64,000 nt of DNA from Clostridium algoriphilum (GTDB lineage Bacteria; Bacillota; Clostridia; Clostridiales; Clostridiaceae). The translations under genes and the position numbers were made by a program. Numbering within the stretch: position 1 is the stretch's first letter; every line of letters begins with the position of its first letter. Below, piece by piece: positions 27,881 through 36,668 of the stretch. The stretch lies in the NCBI RefSeq assembly GCF_020443705.1, contig NZ_JAIZZK010000021.1, forward strand, positions 1 through 64,000. Reading direction: 5' to 3'. The notes beneath the pieces are model-generated. The model was not told the origin of the DNA. It was given only the letters and a program-made list of their open reading frames with translations, and ran no database searches.

Positions 27881-28762
27881 TTACTTTGTTAGAATAAGTA
27901 CTAAAAATAATTCAATAGAGGAAAACAAATAAATCATTGCAGTTATGGGTACAAGTTTTCTTTTGTCGGATTTAATGCACCGCACAATCTCGTTTATTAA
28001 AGGTATCGTTGATAAGACTATAATTGATATTTCAGGTAAATATTTAAGTATAACTAATATCGTTGTATTAATATATGCGAAAGCTATTAAGGAATAGTAT
28101 ATAATTTTCCCTTTTTCGTAGCCAATGCGAACAGTTAATGTCAAAACACCTCTGTCTTTATCATCAAAATAATCCCTTAGTTCATTTGCAAGTAAAATAG
28201 CTGGAATAAATAATCCTAATGTGAAGGAGTATACTATGGGCTGAAGGGAAAAGCTTTTGGAAAATACAAAAAAACTTGCATAGGCCATTAGTGGACCCAT
28301 CATAATAAAAGAGACCACAGATCCCAACCTATATTTCTTATAATTTATAGGTTCTCCTGCATAAGCATAGGCTGCAAATATACCGATAAGTTCTATAATC
28401 AAAAGCTGAAAACCTGTATAGAAAGCTAGGTATATTGAAATTAGTGCAGTAATTGCAAAGAAAGTAATACCAACTTTAAAAATAAGTATTTCTAAATGAC
28501 TTCTAGTGCGACCTAAAAAATTAAGATTACGGAGACCATCAGACTCTTCTTGGATATCATCTTCAAAGTAATTATTCATCATGTTCATGCCAGCTTGTAA
28601 TAACACAGCGGCTGCAATTACTAAGAATATCCTCCATAAATCCCACATATGATATGTAAAAACATATCCTTGCCTATAGGCAATTATTATTCCTAAAAAA
28701 GTTGATAGTATGGACACCACAAGGGTTGCTGGTCTTGTAGACTTAAAGACTTTGTTTATCAT
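27881..28762 (-). CDS. menA: 1,4-dihydroxy-2-naphthoate polyprenyltransferase
   Basis: A 293-residue UbiA-superfamily membrane protein with about eight helices. Both Asp-rich prenyl-diphosphate motifs are present: NMMNNYFEDDIQEE and, further on, NELRDYFDDKDRG. Start (FKSTRPATLVVSILSTFLG) and length fit MenA, the enzyme that prenylates dihydroxynaphthoate in menaquinone synthesis. The ATG follows GGAGGAAATTTTTT. It is first in the menA-(cydAB remnant)-cydD-cydC series. No other men genes are in the window, so whether menaquinone is still made cannot be told. Confidence 0.85.
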   Translation of the reverse strand: MINKVFKSTRPATLVVSILSTFLGIIIAYRQGYVFTYHMWDLWRIFLVIAAAVLLQAGMNMMNNYFEDDIQEESDGLRNLNFLGRTRSHLEILIFKVGITFFAITALISIYLAFYTGFQLLIIELIGIFAAYAYAGEPINYKKYRLGSVVSFIMMGPLMAYASFFVFSKSFSLQPIVYSFTLGLFIPAILLANELRDYFDDKDRGVLTLTVRIGYEKGKIIYYSLIAFAYINTTILVILKYLPEISIIVLSTIPLINEIVRCIKSDKRKLVPITAMIYLFSSIELFLVLILTK

Positions 28763-29373
28763 AAAAAATTTCCTCCAATATATAATAAAATTTTATTTTG
28801 TTTAATATTATGTATAAATATGTTCAAAAGAATATATACATTCGCACAATTTATTATATTTGTAAAATTAGGATGAAAAGAGGATAAACTATGCAAACTA
28901 ATATGGATTTCATTAGTTATTTTGAAGAAGATTTATAGGAAAGTGCGGATAATAAAATAACACAAGATTTGAAGAGGATAGGGTGGAACATATACATATA
29001 AAGCATTGAAATTAATAGATGAACTTCCAGATAGTCCTGAAAAATTAACCTTAAAATCTATAGTGGAAAGTTTGCTCCATAGAACTTTTTAACAACAATC
29101 CGATTAAACAGCTAATACTTTAAATCATAAATTTACTTAAAGTTTACAAGAATTATATAGTTATAAAAACATCTATAATTTATGGGTGTTTTTGTGTTTA
29201 TATAATGTAAACGAATTCTATAATTCAACTTTTGGAATAAAATGAATGAAAAATGGCAAAACCAAAACAGAAGGATAAAAGAATACTTAGACTAGAACCA
29301 GTAGAGGATATTAATGGTTATTGAGAATTAATATATAAACTATAATGCTTTTTATATAAAGAGGAGGATTATT
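28763..29373. other. intergenic region with decayed gene pieces
   Basis: About 610 bp between divergent menA and a hydroxyacid dehydrogenase gene. It holds the probable polyprenyl synthase remnant (28891-29092), then a weak hairpin with a T-run (AAAAACATC..GGGTGTTTTT, 29163-29193) and AT-rich filler with no readable gene. Confidence 0.6.
28891..29092 (+). pseudogene. probable polyprenyl diphosphate synthase remnant
   Basis: An ATG at 28891 with AGAGGA upstream gives 15 codons (MQTNMDFISYFEEDL) before a stop. After frame changes the stretch ends with KALKLIDELPDSPEKLTLKSIVESLLHRTF and a stop, which resembles the C-terminal helix of polyprenyl synthases (..AL..L..LP.S......L..L...V..R). Most of the gene is gone. 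Its position beside menA and cyd remnants supports a role in quinone side-chain synthesis, but identity rests on the short tail. Confidence 0.4.
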
Positions 29374-30285
29374 ATGATTAGAGTATTAGTTACTGATGGT
29401 ATGGCAGAAAGTGCAGTTGTAGAGTTAAAAACTAAAGGGTTTGAAGTTGTTGAACAGTTTTACGAGCCTGAAGTTTTAGGCGAAAAATTAAAAGAATTTG
29501 ATGTAATCGTGGTTAGATCTAAAACAAAGGTTAGACAACCATTAATTGATAAGGCAGTAGAAGCAGGAAGACTAAAACTTATAATTCGTGGAGGAGTAGG
29601 AGTTGACAATATAGACGTAGCGTATGCTAAAGGAAAAGGGATAGGGGTAACTAACACTCCAAATGCAAGTAGTGGATCTGTAGCTGAACTTGCGCTTGCC
29701 CATATGTTTGCTGTATCAAGATATGTTAATATTTCTAATGTATCTATGAGACAAGGTAAATGGGATAATGAAAAATATGAGGGTGTAGAAATTGGTGGAA
29801 AAACTTTAGGGCTAGTTGGATTTGGAAGAATATCAAGAGAACTAGCTAAAAAAGCATCTGCACTTGACATGACAGTTATATATACAAATTTAACAGGAAA
29901 AGTAAATGGCTTTGATGAGTATGAATTCTGTAAATTAAATGATCTTCTAAAAAAATCAGACTATGTATCATTACACATACCTTTTATTAAAGAGAATGGA
30001 GTTACTATAGGAAAAGATCAATTAGCTATGATGAAGGTTGGAGCATTCTTAATCAACTGTGCTAGAGGTGGATTGATTGATGAAGTAGCATTGGTAGAAG
30101 CCTTAGATAATGGAAAACTTGCAGGAGCTGGGATAGATGTTTTTGCTGATGAGCCAACAAAGAATGAAGCTTTAGTTAATCATCCAAAAGTTTCTGTAAC
30201 ACCACATATTGGTGGTGCAACAAAGGAAACTCAAATGAGAATTGGGAGTGAGATAGTAAGTATTATTTGTGAGTTTTTTAAATAG
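29374..30285 (+). CDS. D-2-hydroxyacid dehydrogenase (SerA-like)
   Basis: A 303-residue D-isomer-specific 2-hydroxyacid dehydrogenase. The nucleotide motif is GLVGFGRISREL; catalytic blocks are Arg in NCARGGLIDE, Glu in DVFADEP and His in TPHIGG. IRGGVGVDNIDV and NASSGSVAELALAHM resemble the short, regulatory-domain-less 3-phosphoglycerate dehydrogenases of clostridia. The usual second Gly of the Rossmann motif (G-x-G-x-x-G) is Ser here (GFGRIS). It may act in serine synthesis or on another 2-hydroxy acid. The ATG follows GAGGAGG; a strong terminator follows the gene. Confidence 0.87.
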   Translation: MIRVLVTDGMAESAVVELKTKGFEVVEQFYEPEVLGEKLKEFDVIVVRSKTKVRQPLIDKAVEAGRLKLIIRGGVGVDNIDVAYAKGKGIGVTNTPNASSGSVAELALAHMFAVSRYVNISNVSMRQGKWDNEKYEGVEIGGKTLGLVGFGRISRELAKKASALDMTVIYTNLTGKVNGFDEYEFCKLNDLLKKSDYVSLHIPFIKENGVTIGKDQLAMMKVGAFLINCARGGLIDEVALVEALDNGKLAGAGIDVFADEPTKNEALVNHPKVSVTPHIGGATKETQMRIGSEIVSIICEFFK

Positions 30286-30314
30286 TAATAATGGCAAATC
30301 ATTTAGATGTATTG

Positions 30315-30347
30315 AAACACCTACGAGGAAAATCGTAGGTGTTTTTC
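30315..30347. terminator. terminator between convergent genes
   Basis: Stem AAACACCTACGA/TCGTAGGTGTTT with a T-run, between the hydroxyacid dehydrogenase and the convergent IclR gene. Confidence 0.9.
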
Positions 30348-30365
30348 AAGTTTTTTAAAGAACAA

Positions 30366-31109
30366 TCAAAGTTTTTGGCTTATTTCATTAGATATTATTA
30401 GTAGCTCTTTTCTCATGTTTGCTAATATAATTTTATTAAACCTAATGGAAGGAATACTAATACTTATTGCAGCAATAGATTCATTTATGGAGTTTTTTAT
30501 AGGCGTTGAAATACAATTTAACCCCAATTCTAATTCCTCAAGATCTAAAGAAAACCCCTTTTTACGAATTATTGACAACTCATCTAATAATCTTGATTTT
30601 TCACTTATAGAATAGTCTGTTAATTCATTTGATTTTGAAGTTTTTACAATATAATTCAATTTATCATCAGGTAGATAGGCTAATATAGCTTTACCTATAG
30701 CGGTTGTAAGTAATGGATCTGTTGTACCAACTTTAGAAGTCATTCTTAGAGAGTGAGGAGATTCTTCCTTATCAATGTATAAAACCGTAAGATTGTTTAA
30801 AACTCCGAGATGAACAGTTTCCGAAAAGTCCTGAACTAATTTAATTAAATAAGGTTTTGCTATTTTTTTTATAGATAAATTATCTTCATATAACTTGCCT
30901 AATTCAAAAACCTTTGAACCTAATGTATATTTGGTGCTAACAGAATCCTTATTGATTAATCCATGATATTTAAGTGTTGAAAGAATTCCATGTAATGTAC
31001 TTTTCTTTAAATTAAAGTAATTACTCATATCAATAAGCCGACAGTTTTGATTTTTTGAGATATATTCCATAACAAGTACAGCTCTATCTATTGATTGAAT
31101 AGTTTTCAT
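30366..31109 (-). CDS. IclR-family transcriptional regulator
   Basis: A 247-residue regulator: N-terminal winged helix (residues about 5-60, with MSNYFNLKKSTLHGILSTL as recognition region) and C-terminal IclR effector domain (TVLYIDKEESPHSLRMTSKVG, LLTTAIGKAILAYL). IclR proteins usually control nearby catabolic genes in response to an organic acid. It is divergent from the UPF0303-SDR pair, 243 bp away, and convergent with the 2-hydroxyacid dehydrogenase, so one or both are plausible targets. The ATG follows AAGGAGCGATATAT. The effector is unknown. Confidence 0.9.
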   Translation of the reverse strand: MKTIQSIDRAVLVMEYISKNQNCRLIDMSNYFNLKKSTLHGILSTLKYHGLINKDSVSTKYTLGSKVFELGKLYEDNLSIKKIAKPYLIKLVQDFSETVHLGVLNNLTVLYIDKEESPHSLRMTSKVGTTDPLLTTAIGKAILAYLPDDKLNYIVKTSKSNELTDYSISEKSRLLDELSIIRKKGFSLDLEELELGLNCISTPIKNSINESIAAISISIPSIRFNKIILANMRKELLIISNEISQKL

Positions 31110-31352
31110 ATATATCGCTCCTTAGAAAATAATAATTTAAATATACCATAAATTCAATTATATATTTTTCATTGATAGTAAGCAATTAAAAAAATATATA
31201 ATTTTTCGGTATTATTAAATAATACTTTTTATCCACTTTATAATAGCCTAAGAAAAATATCTCAAAGTTGACAAAAGTAAAAACTTAGATTAAAATATGT
31301 ATGCAATTATCAAACATGGTTCGATAATGATGAACGTTGAAGGAGAAGAGAT

Positions 31353-31820
31353 ATGGAGGATATTATGAAACACTTATTAAAATTAGAAGAAAAATTACAA
31401 TTTACTAAATTTTCAAGTGAAGATGCACTTAATTTAGGGCTAACATTTATTGAGATTGCTAAAGAGATAAATCAAGGTGGTATTGGTATTAAAATAGAGA
31501 GAAATAGACAAGTTTTATTTTCTCATTTAATGGATTCTACAATGCTGGAAAATGCATATTGGTATGACAGAAAGAAAAATGTTGTAGATAGATATAACCA
31601 TTCATCTATGTATGTTAAAGAAATGTACAAAGCTATGGGAACAACTTTTGATCAGTCTAGTCTTTTAAATCCATCAGAATTCCAAGCGGTTGGAGGTTCT
31701 TTCCCATTAATAGTTAAAAATGTTGGGGTTGTAGGATCTATTACTGTTTGTGGATTAACTGAAGATCTTGATCACCAAATATGTGTAGATGGAATCAGAC
31801 AATTTTTAGAATTTAAATAA
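31353..31820 (+). CDS. UPF0303/HbpS-like protein
   Basis: A 155-residue single-domain protein of the UPF0303 group, in the wider fold that includes heme-binding HbpS. Typical features are the helix after an N-terminal coil, WYDRKKNVVDRYNHSSMYV in the middle, and the C-terminal GSFPLIVKNVGVVGSITVCGL. Such proteins often sit beside sugar-acid or hydroxyacid oxidoreductase genes, as here. Two starts are possible, 31353 (GGAG upstream) and 31365 (GGAGG upstream); the first is given. It is followed after 19 bp by an SDR gene, so the two form an operon. Biochemical role unknown. Confidence 0.78.
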   Translation: MEDIMKHLLKLEEKLQFTKFSSEDALNLGLTFIEIAKEINQGGIGIKIERNRQVLFSHLMDSTMLENAYWYDRKKNVVDRYNHSSMYVKEMYKAMGTTFDQSSLLNPSEFQAVGGSFPLIVKNVGVVGSITVCGLTEDLDHQICVDGIRQFLEFK

Positions 31821-31839
31821 TATTTAAAGGAGAATAGAT

Positions 31840-32592
31840 ATGAAAAGAGTATTAATTACTGGTGGAACATCAGGAATGGGACTTAGTGCAACAAAGCTTT
31901 TCCTTCAAAAGGGTTGGAGAGTTATGGTTGTGGGCCTTAGTGAAGAAAGAGGGGAAGTTTTAATTAAAGAACTTAGAGAAGAAGGTTATAATGAAGTTTA
32001 CTTCTGTAAGTGCAATGTTGCAAAGGATGCTGACGTAAAAGCTCTTTATGATTGCACAATGGTAACACTAGGTGGAATAGACAGTATAATTAACAATGCT
32101 GGTATTTGGGCTGGGGGGATGCTTCATGAAACTAGTGAAGACGATTGGGACAGGCTATTCGATGTTGATGTAAAATCAATATATTTAATAGCTAAATATT
32201 TTGTACCATATATGATACAAAACGGTGGAGGGAGTATTGTAAATACTGCTTCAGTTTCAGGGATGCTTGGAGACTATAACATGGCAGCATATAATGCAGC
32301 TAAAGGTGCAGTTGTAAATTTAGTTAAAGCTATGGCACTGGACTATGGAAAATATAATATTCGTGTAAACAATGTTTGTCCTTCAGCTTGTGCAACGCCA
32401 ATGTTTTTAGAAAATGCTCCAGAGGTTATAGGGATGTTCAATGAAGCAAATCCACTTAAGAGAATTTGTACGCCTGATGAGGTTGCTAAAGCAATGTACT
32501 TCTTATCTTCAGAGGAATCAAGCTCCTGTAACGGAGTGAATTTACAGGTTTCAGGTGGACTTGATGTACATACAGGTCAGCCAGCTCAATAA
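31840..32592 (+). CDS. short-chain dehydrogenase/reductase
   Basis: A 250-residue classical SDR with TGGTSGMG near the N-terminus, NNAG at about 86-89, the catalytic Ser in NTASVSG and Tyr-x-x-x-Lys in YNAAKGA. The VNNVCPSACATPMF block is normal. The substrate is probably a sugar alcohol, sugar acid or hydroxyacid, judged by the UPF0303 and IclR neighbours. The ATG follows AAAGGAGAATAG. The last few codons and the terminator are repeated at 35448, downstream of the KimA gene. Confidence 0.88.
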   Translation: MKRVLITGGTSGMGLSATKLFLQKGWRVMVVGLSEERGEVLIKELREEGYNEVYFCKCNVAKDADVKALYDCTMVTLGGIDSIINNAGIWAGGMLHETSEDDWDRLFDVDVKSIYLIAKYFVPYMIQNGGGSIVNTASVSGMLGDYNMAAYNAAKGAVVNLVKAMALDYGKYNIRVNNVCPSACATPMFLENAPEVIGMFNEANPLKRICTPDEVAKAMYFLSSEESSSCNGVNLQVSGGLDVHTGQPAQ

Positions 32593-32690
32593 TTAGAAAA
32601 TAGATTTAAAAGAAAAGATAGCCTTTCCTAGTAATAGGAAGGGCTATGTTATTTTAATACAGTTTCTAACTGCAATAATTAATCTTTATT
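32575..32690. repeat. 116-bp direct repeat, left copy
   Basis: Covers the last codons of the SDR gene, its terminator hairpin (32616-32650) and a tail. It matches 35448-35563 base for base in length, with roughly five mismatches. The hairpin is imperfect here (AGGAAGGGCTATG) and perfect in the right copy. Confidence 0.88.
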
Positions 32691-33134
32691 GTGAAAATTT
32701 ATATTAGGTTCCTTTTATAGGGTTAACAATAGTGTGGTGAAATTATTGCTAGTTATACTAGATTTCAAGGGTTAGACTTTAAATTGACTGGTATTTTTCA
32801 ATAGACATCGGGATAATTTTGTGTATCAAATAATAGTGCACCAATAGTTACTGACATAATGGTATAAAATGGGATTAAGGGGATATGGAATTTTAAATAG
32901 AACTAAGGTTATAATATTAGAATAATTCCAATACTAGATAAGGCTTACTTATAGGAAGCCTTATCTATAATAAGCATATACGATAATGAGCAGTAAAGTA
33001 TTGTATTTTGCAGATTAATGACACAATGAGTTGTATTATAGCTTAATTTAATAGATTCCCAATTGAAATTCTTAAATGAATGCTATATAATAAATAAATA
33101 TTGTAATGGTAAAGTCTACAATGGAGGTGGGTTT
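32691..33134. other. intergenic region upstream of KimA-like gene
   Basis: AT-rich. It contains a perfect 11-bp hairpin AGATAAGGCTT/AAGCCTTATCT at 32936-32966 without a T-run. I looked for a c-di-AMP (ydaO) riboswitch, common upstream of potassium transporters, and did not recognise one. Confidence 0.5.
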
Positions 33135-34973
33135 ATGTTTTCTAAAATAAGAGAACTGTTAATAGGTAAAACACTAAAAACAGAAGAATTAGAAGGAGAA
33201 AAATTAAATATTTTTTGGGGTTTACCGATATTATCTAGTGATGCTGTTTCCTCAGTTGCATATGCAGGGGAAGAAATTTTATATGTGTTAATTGGAGTTA
33301 TAGGTCTTATGGCATATAAATATATGTTTTATGCTGCATTGTGTGTTGTTTTATTATTAGTTCTACTTGTTTTTTCTTACAGGCAGACTATTGATAGCTA
33401 CCCATGTGGTGGTGGATCATATATAGTTGCGAAAGATAATCTTGGCACAATTCCTGGACTTACTGCTGGGGCATCACTTACTATAGATTATATACTGACA
33501 GTTGCTGTTAGTATAAGTGCTGGAACCGCTGCTATAACATCAGCTATGCCATCCTTGTATCAGCATAAAGTAGCCATAGCTCTTGCAATGCTATTACTTA
33601 TAACAATAGGTAATTTAAGAGGAGTTAGGGAATCATCTAAACTTTTTGGAGTTCCTACATACATATTTATACTTTCTTGCGTAGTGCTTATTGTCACTGG
33701 TATTCTAAGGCATTATATTTTTGGGTATTCACCAGAGGCTTTGTATGCTATACCAAAGGCAACAGGGGACATTACATTGTTCCTATTTCTTAGAGCGTTT
33801 GCTTCAGGTTGTACTGCATTAACAGGTGTTGAAGCAGTAAGTAATGGTATACCTAATTTTAAAAAACCATCACAAAAAAATGCAAAAGCTGTTTTGGCAT
33901 TATTAGCTTTTTTAGTTTTTTTTATCTTTGTAGGTTTATCTTTCCTATCAACAATTTATCACGCTGTACCTGTTCCGCATATGACAGTAATAGCTCAAAT
34001 ATCTCAGCAAGTTTTTGGAAAAGGTATTATGTTTTATGTTATTCAAGTTACCACTGCAATTATTCTAGTACTGGCTGCTAATACAGCATATGCAGGACTA
34101 CCTTTATTGCTTTCTTTAATGGGACAAGATGGATATGTTCCAAGACAATTTTCACAAAGAGGAAAGAGACTTAGTTTTTCAAATGGAATAATATTACTTG
34201 CAGTTGCCGCTGCTATATTAATTGTTGTGTTTAAAGGTGATACTCATTCACTTTTACCGTTATATGCTGTTGGTGTATTTATTTCTTTTACTCTTTCACA
34301 GGTTGGAATGTTTTTAAAATGGAAAAGAAGTAGAACGCCTGGATGGAAGCATAAGGCGTTTATAAATGGATTAGGTGCTATTGTAACTTTTATTACAGTA
34401 ATATTAATAGGTATTACAAAGTTTTTCCATGGAGCATGGTTAGTTTTTATTATAATACCATTACTTGTTTATTTTATGATGAAAATTAAGAACCATTATA
34501 ATAAAGTAGTAGAACAAATTAGATTATCAAATGATCAAAGACCAAATGTAGGCATGAAAACCAATAATGAGCAACATGTAATAATTCTTTTAGGTACATT
34601 AAATAAGTCATTTTTAAAGTCATTGAATTGCGCTAATAGTTTATCGAAAAATGTAGTGGCATTTCATGTATCAACTGATGTAGAAACTACTCAAAAATTA
34701 AAAAGAAAATGGAAAGAGTACGACCCGGGAATTCCATTAATAATAGAACATTCCGCTTATAGAGACGTATTGGGACCATTAATTGATTTTATAGAATCAG
34801 AAGACCGTGCTTCAAAACATGGAGAAACTGTAACAGTTGTACTATCACAGTTTGTTATAACTAAGTGGTGGCATAATATACTTCATAATCAAACCGGATA
34901 TTTTATAAAGAGTATGCTATATAAAAATAGAAATGTGGCAGTGCTTACTGTACCATATATAATAAAAGAATAG
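33135..34973 (+). CDS. APC-superfamily transporter, KimA-like
   Basis: A 612-residue protein with about 12 membrane helices, then a cytoplasmic C-terminal region of about 150 residues. The start at 33135 has GGAGGTGGGTTT; an earlier in-frame start at 33063 lacks one. Typical parts are FWGLPILSSDAVSSVAYAGEE at the first helix and ASLTIDYILTVAVSISAGTAA. Length, soluble tail and helix-1 sequence match the KimA (YdaO) potassium importers better than amino acid permeases. If so, it takes up K+ with protons and may be inhibited by c-di-AMP. It ends in a strong terminator and lies between 116-bp direct repeats. Confidence 0.75.
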   Translation: MFSKIRELLIGKTLKTEELEGEKLNIFWGLPILSSDAVSSVAYAGEEILYVLIGVIGLMAYKYMFYAALCVVLLLVLLVFSYRQTIDSYPCGGGSYIVAKDNLGTIPGLTAGASLTIDYILTVAVSISAGTAAITSAMPSLYQHKVAIALAMLLLITIGNLRGVRESSKLFGVPTYIFILSCVVLIVTGILRHYIFGYSPEALYAIPKATGDITLFLFLRAFASGCTALTGVEAVSNGIPNFKKPSQKNAKAVLALLAFLVFFIFVGLSFLSTIYHAVPVPHMTVIAQISQQVFGKGIMFYVIQVTTAIILVLAANTAYAGLPLLLSLMGQDGYVPRQFSQRGKRLSFSNGIILLAVAAAILIVVFKGDTHSLLPLYAVGVFISFTLSQVGMFLKWKRSRTPGWKHKAFINGLGAIVTFITVILIGITKFFHGAWLVFIIIPLLVYFMMKIKNHYNKVVEQIRLSNDQRPNVGMKTNNEQHVIILLGTLNKSFLKSLNCANSLSKNVVAFHVSTDVETTQKLKRKWKEYDPGIPLIIEHSAYRDVLGPLIDFIESEDRASKHGETVTVVLSQFVITKWWHNILHNQTGYFIKSMLYKNRNVAVLTVPYIIKE

Positions 34974-34978
34974 AAACT

Positions 34979-35011
34979 AAAAAATCCTTAGCTTAAGCTA
35001 AGGATTTTTTA
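34979..35011 (+). terminator. terminator of KimA-like gene
   Basis: Perfect stem AAAAAATCCTTAGC/GCTAAGGATTTTTT with loop TTAA. Confidence 0.92.
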
Positions 35012-35088
35012 GATGATATTTCTTCTATTAAATTATTATCCAACATATGGTTTATAATAATATTATCAAATTCATCTTTATTAAGAAT
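34993..35088 (-). CDS. possible 31-codon ORF with ATT start
   Basis: The minus strand has AGGAGATGATTT followed by ATT and an open frame of 31 codons (LNKDEFDNIII..SSKKSLA) ending inside the KimA terminator. An ATT start is rare and there is no family match, so this is tentative. Confidence 0.2.
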   Translation of the reverse strand: MLNKDEFDNIIINHMLDNNLIEEISSKKSLA

Positions 35089-35215
35089 AAATCATCTCCT
35101 AAAATATACATTCTACACTCAAGAGGCAATTCCCTTTACTAATTACATATTTTATGTTACTATATTAAGGTAGAGGTGATTCAATATCAATGTTAATATA
35201 AAGACAATAGAAAAA

Positions 35216-35335
35216 ATGTCCACTAAAAAGTTAGTTATTAGAACTAAAAATAATGAAGATTCAATTTCAAATGATAATTTAATATATGACTCTTTTGAAG
35301 AGTATCTTAATAATTATAATTATAAGAATAATTAA
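35216..35335 (+). CDS. small hypothetical protein, 39 residues
   Basis: ATG at 35216, then 39 codons (STKKLVIRTKNNEDSISND.., acidic and Asn-rich C-terminus) ending four bases before a good terminator (35339-35368). There is no ribosome binding site in front of the ATG; the only strong one (AGAGGTG, 35172-35178) lies further upstream in front of an in-frame ATC, which would add 10 codons. The terminator argues for a real transcript. Not recognised. Confidence 0.35.
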   Translation: MSTKKLVIRTKNNEDSISNDNLIYDSFEEYLNNYNYKNN

Positions 35336-35338
35336 TAA

Positions 35339-35370
35339 TAAGGTGTAAGCTTTTACACCTTATTTTTTAT
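35339..35370 (+). terminator. terminator after small ORF
   Basis: Stem AAGGTGTAA/TTACACCTT with loop GCTT, then TATTTTTT. Confidence 0.88.
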
Positions 35371-35447
35371 GTGTTTGGATACTAAAGTATAGAACAAATA
35401 AGCTAATTCAATTATATTAAATAGAAAATATAATTGAATTTGTTAAG

Positions 35448-35563
35448 GGTCAGCCAGTTCAATAATTAGAAAATTGATTTAAAAGAAAAGATAGCCTTTC
35501 CTAGTAATAGGAAAGGCTATCTTATTTTAATACAGTTTCTAACTGCAATAATTAATCTTTATT
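35448..35563. repeat. 116-bp direct repeat, right copy
   Basis: Counterpart of 32575-32690: it repeats the end of the SDR gene and a perfect terminator hairpin (ATAGCCTTTCCTA..TAGGAAAGGCTAT). Its last 12 bases are the 3' end of the HxlR gene. Confidence 0.88.
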
Positions 35564-35881
35564 AGGAAAATGCTTAATTGACCAATCTTGAATCATTTCT
35601 AATGCTGGAAAAAGGTCTTTTCCAGTTTCGGTTAGTAGATATTCTACTTTAGGTGGAACTTCAGGATAAACTATTTTTGTAATTAGGCCATGATGCTGGA
35701 GTTCCTGCAATTTTTCATTAAGAACTTTTTGACTAATACCGCCAGTTATTCTTTGAAGTTCTAAAAATCTTTTAGGACCATCATTTAGATGACATAAGAT
35801 TACTGCCTTCCATTTGCCACGAATTATTTCCATTCCAAGATCTATATTACAGACATATTTTTTACCATCATATATGATCAT
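35552..35881 (-). CDS. HxlR-family transcriptional regulator
   Basis: A 109-residue winged-helix protein covering the whole HxlR domain: Cys11 in YVCNIDLGMEIIRGKWK, the recognition helix around GISQKVLNEKLQEL, and the wing YPEVPPKVEYLLTETG. Such proteins often sense electrophiles or redox changes through the N-terminal Cys and control flavin reductases. It is divergent from a thioesterase and a broken NADH:flavin oxidoreductase, which fits. The ATG follows AGGTGTAAAT. Family call is firm. Confidence 0.92.
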   Translation of the reverse strand: MIIYDGKKYVCNIDLGMEIIRGKWKAVILCHLNDGPKRFLELQRITGGISQKVLNEKLQELQHHGLITKIVYPEVPPKVEYLLTETGKDLFPALEMIQDWSIKHFPNKD

Positions 35882-36142
35882 ATTTACACCTACCTATGAA
35901 AATTTATCAAATGAAAACATTATAACTAAGTATTATTATATATCATTTAAGATATAGTATCAATTTACTTATAAATAAATTTGTCGAAAAACCGTGTGAA
36001 TTCAACAATTCATACCTTTTGGTTAGATAACTAACAAAAAAGTGCATACTATTTCTTTGCTTTGGAGTGATGTATACTTCATCTAAAGCAAGCAATACGA
36101 ACATAAATATGAAAGAAACTTATTTATATAAGGAGGTAACAA

Positions 36143-36607
36143 ATGGGAAAGTTATCAAGCAAATCTGCACTAACACTCGGCCAGGTAATGCTTCCAAGTC
36201 ATTCAAATGTAGCAGGTAATGTATTCGGTGGAGAAATCTTAAAACTTATGGATTCAGTTGCTTATGCAGTTGCAATGAAGCATTCAGAAAGTAATGTGGT
36301 TACTGCAAGAATTGATGAAATTATGTTTCATAAACCAATTTTAATAGGTTCGGTAGTAAAGTGTAGTGGAAAAGTTGTATTTACAGGTAAAAGTTCGATT
36401 GAAGTCTATCTTACTATAGACGTAGATGATATACAAAATAGAAAAACATGTGGCAGGGCTCTTTCTGCTTACTTTACTATGGTAGCAGTTGATGAGAATA
36501 ATAAACCGAAAATTATACCACAGTTAGAATTAATAGATGAAGCAGAAAAAAAAGAGTTTGAAAAAGGAAAAGAACGATATGAAAAAAGAAAATTATTGAA
36601 ATATTAG
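36143..36607 (+). CDS. acyl-CoA thioesterase (hotdog fold)
   Basis: A 154-residue single-hotdog acyl-CoA hydrolase of the YciA/BACH type. Diagnostic segments are MLPSHSNVAGNVFGGEILKLMD (with the conserved Asn-Val-x-Gly-Gly) and VTARIDEIMFHKPILIG, then a C-terminal charged tail. It should cleave acyl-CoA esters in the cytoplasm. The ATG follows AAGGAGGTAACAA. The next gene, a flavin oxidoreductase, is broken. It may be under control of the divergent HxlR regulator. Confidence 0.9.
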   Translation: MGKLSSKSALTLGQVMLPSHSNVAGNVFGGEILKLMDSVAYAVAMKHSESNVVTARIDEIMFHKPILIGSVVKCSGKVVFTGKSSIEVYLTIDVDDIQNRKTCGRALSAYFTMVAVDENNKPKIIPQLELIDEAEKKEFEKGKERYEKRKLLKY

Positions 36608-36668
36608 CTTGAAATATTAAATATACAATATACAATATAAAAATAATTAGTAAACGGAGGATATACAT

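Noticed and set aside
29460-29870. 136-codon minus-strand frame inside the hydroxyacid dehydrogenase gene
   Set aside because: Complement of conserved NAD-binding sequence; no start signal.
32691-33134. c-di-AMP riboswitch upstream of the KimA-like gene
   Set aside because: Only a simple 11-bp hairpin is present; the ydaO consensus segments are missing.
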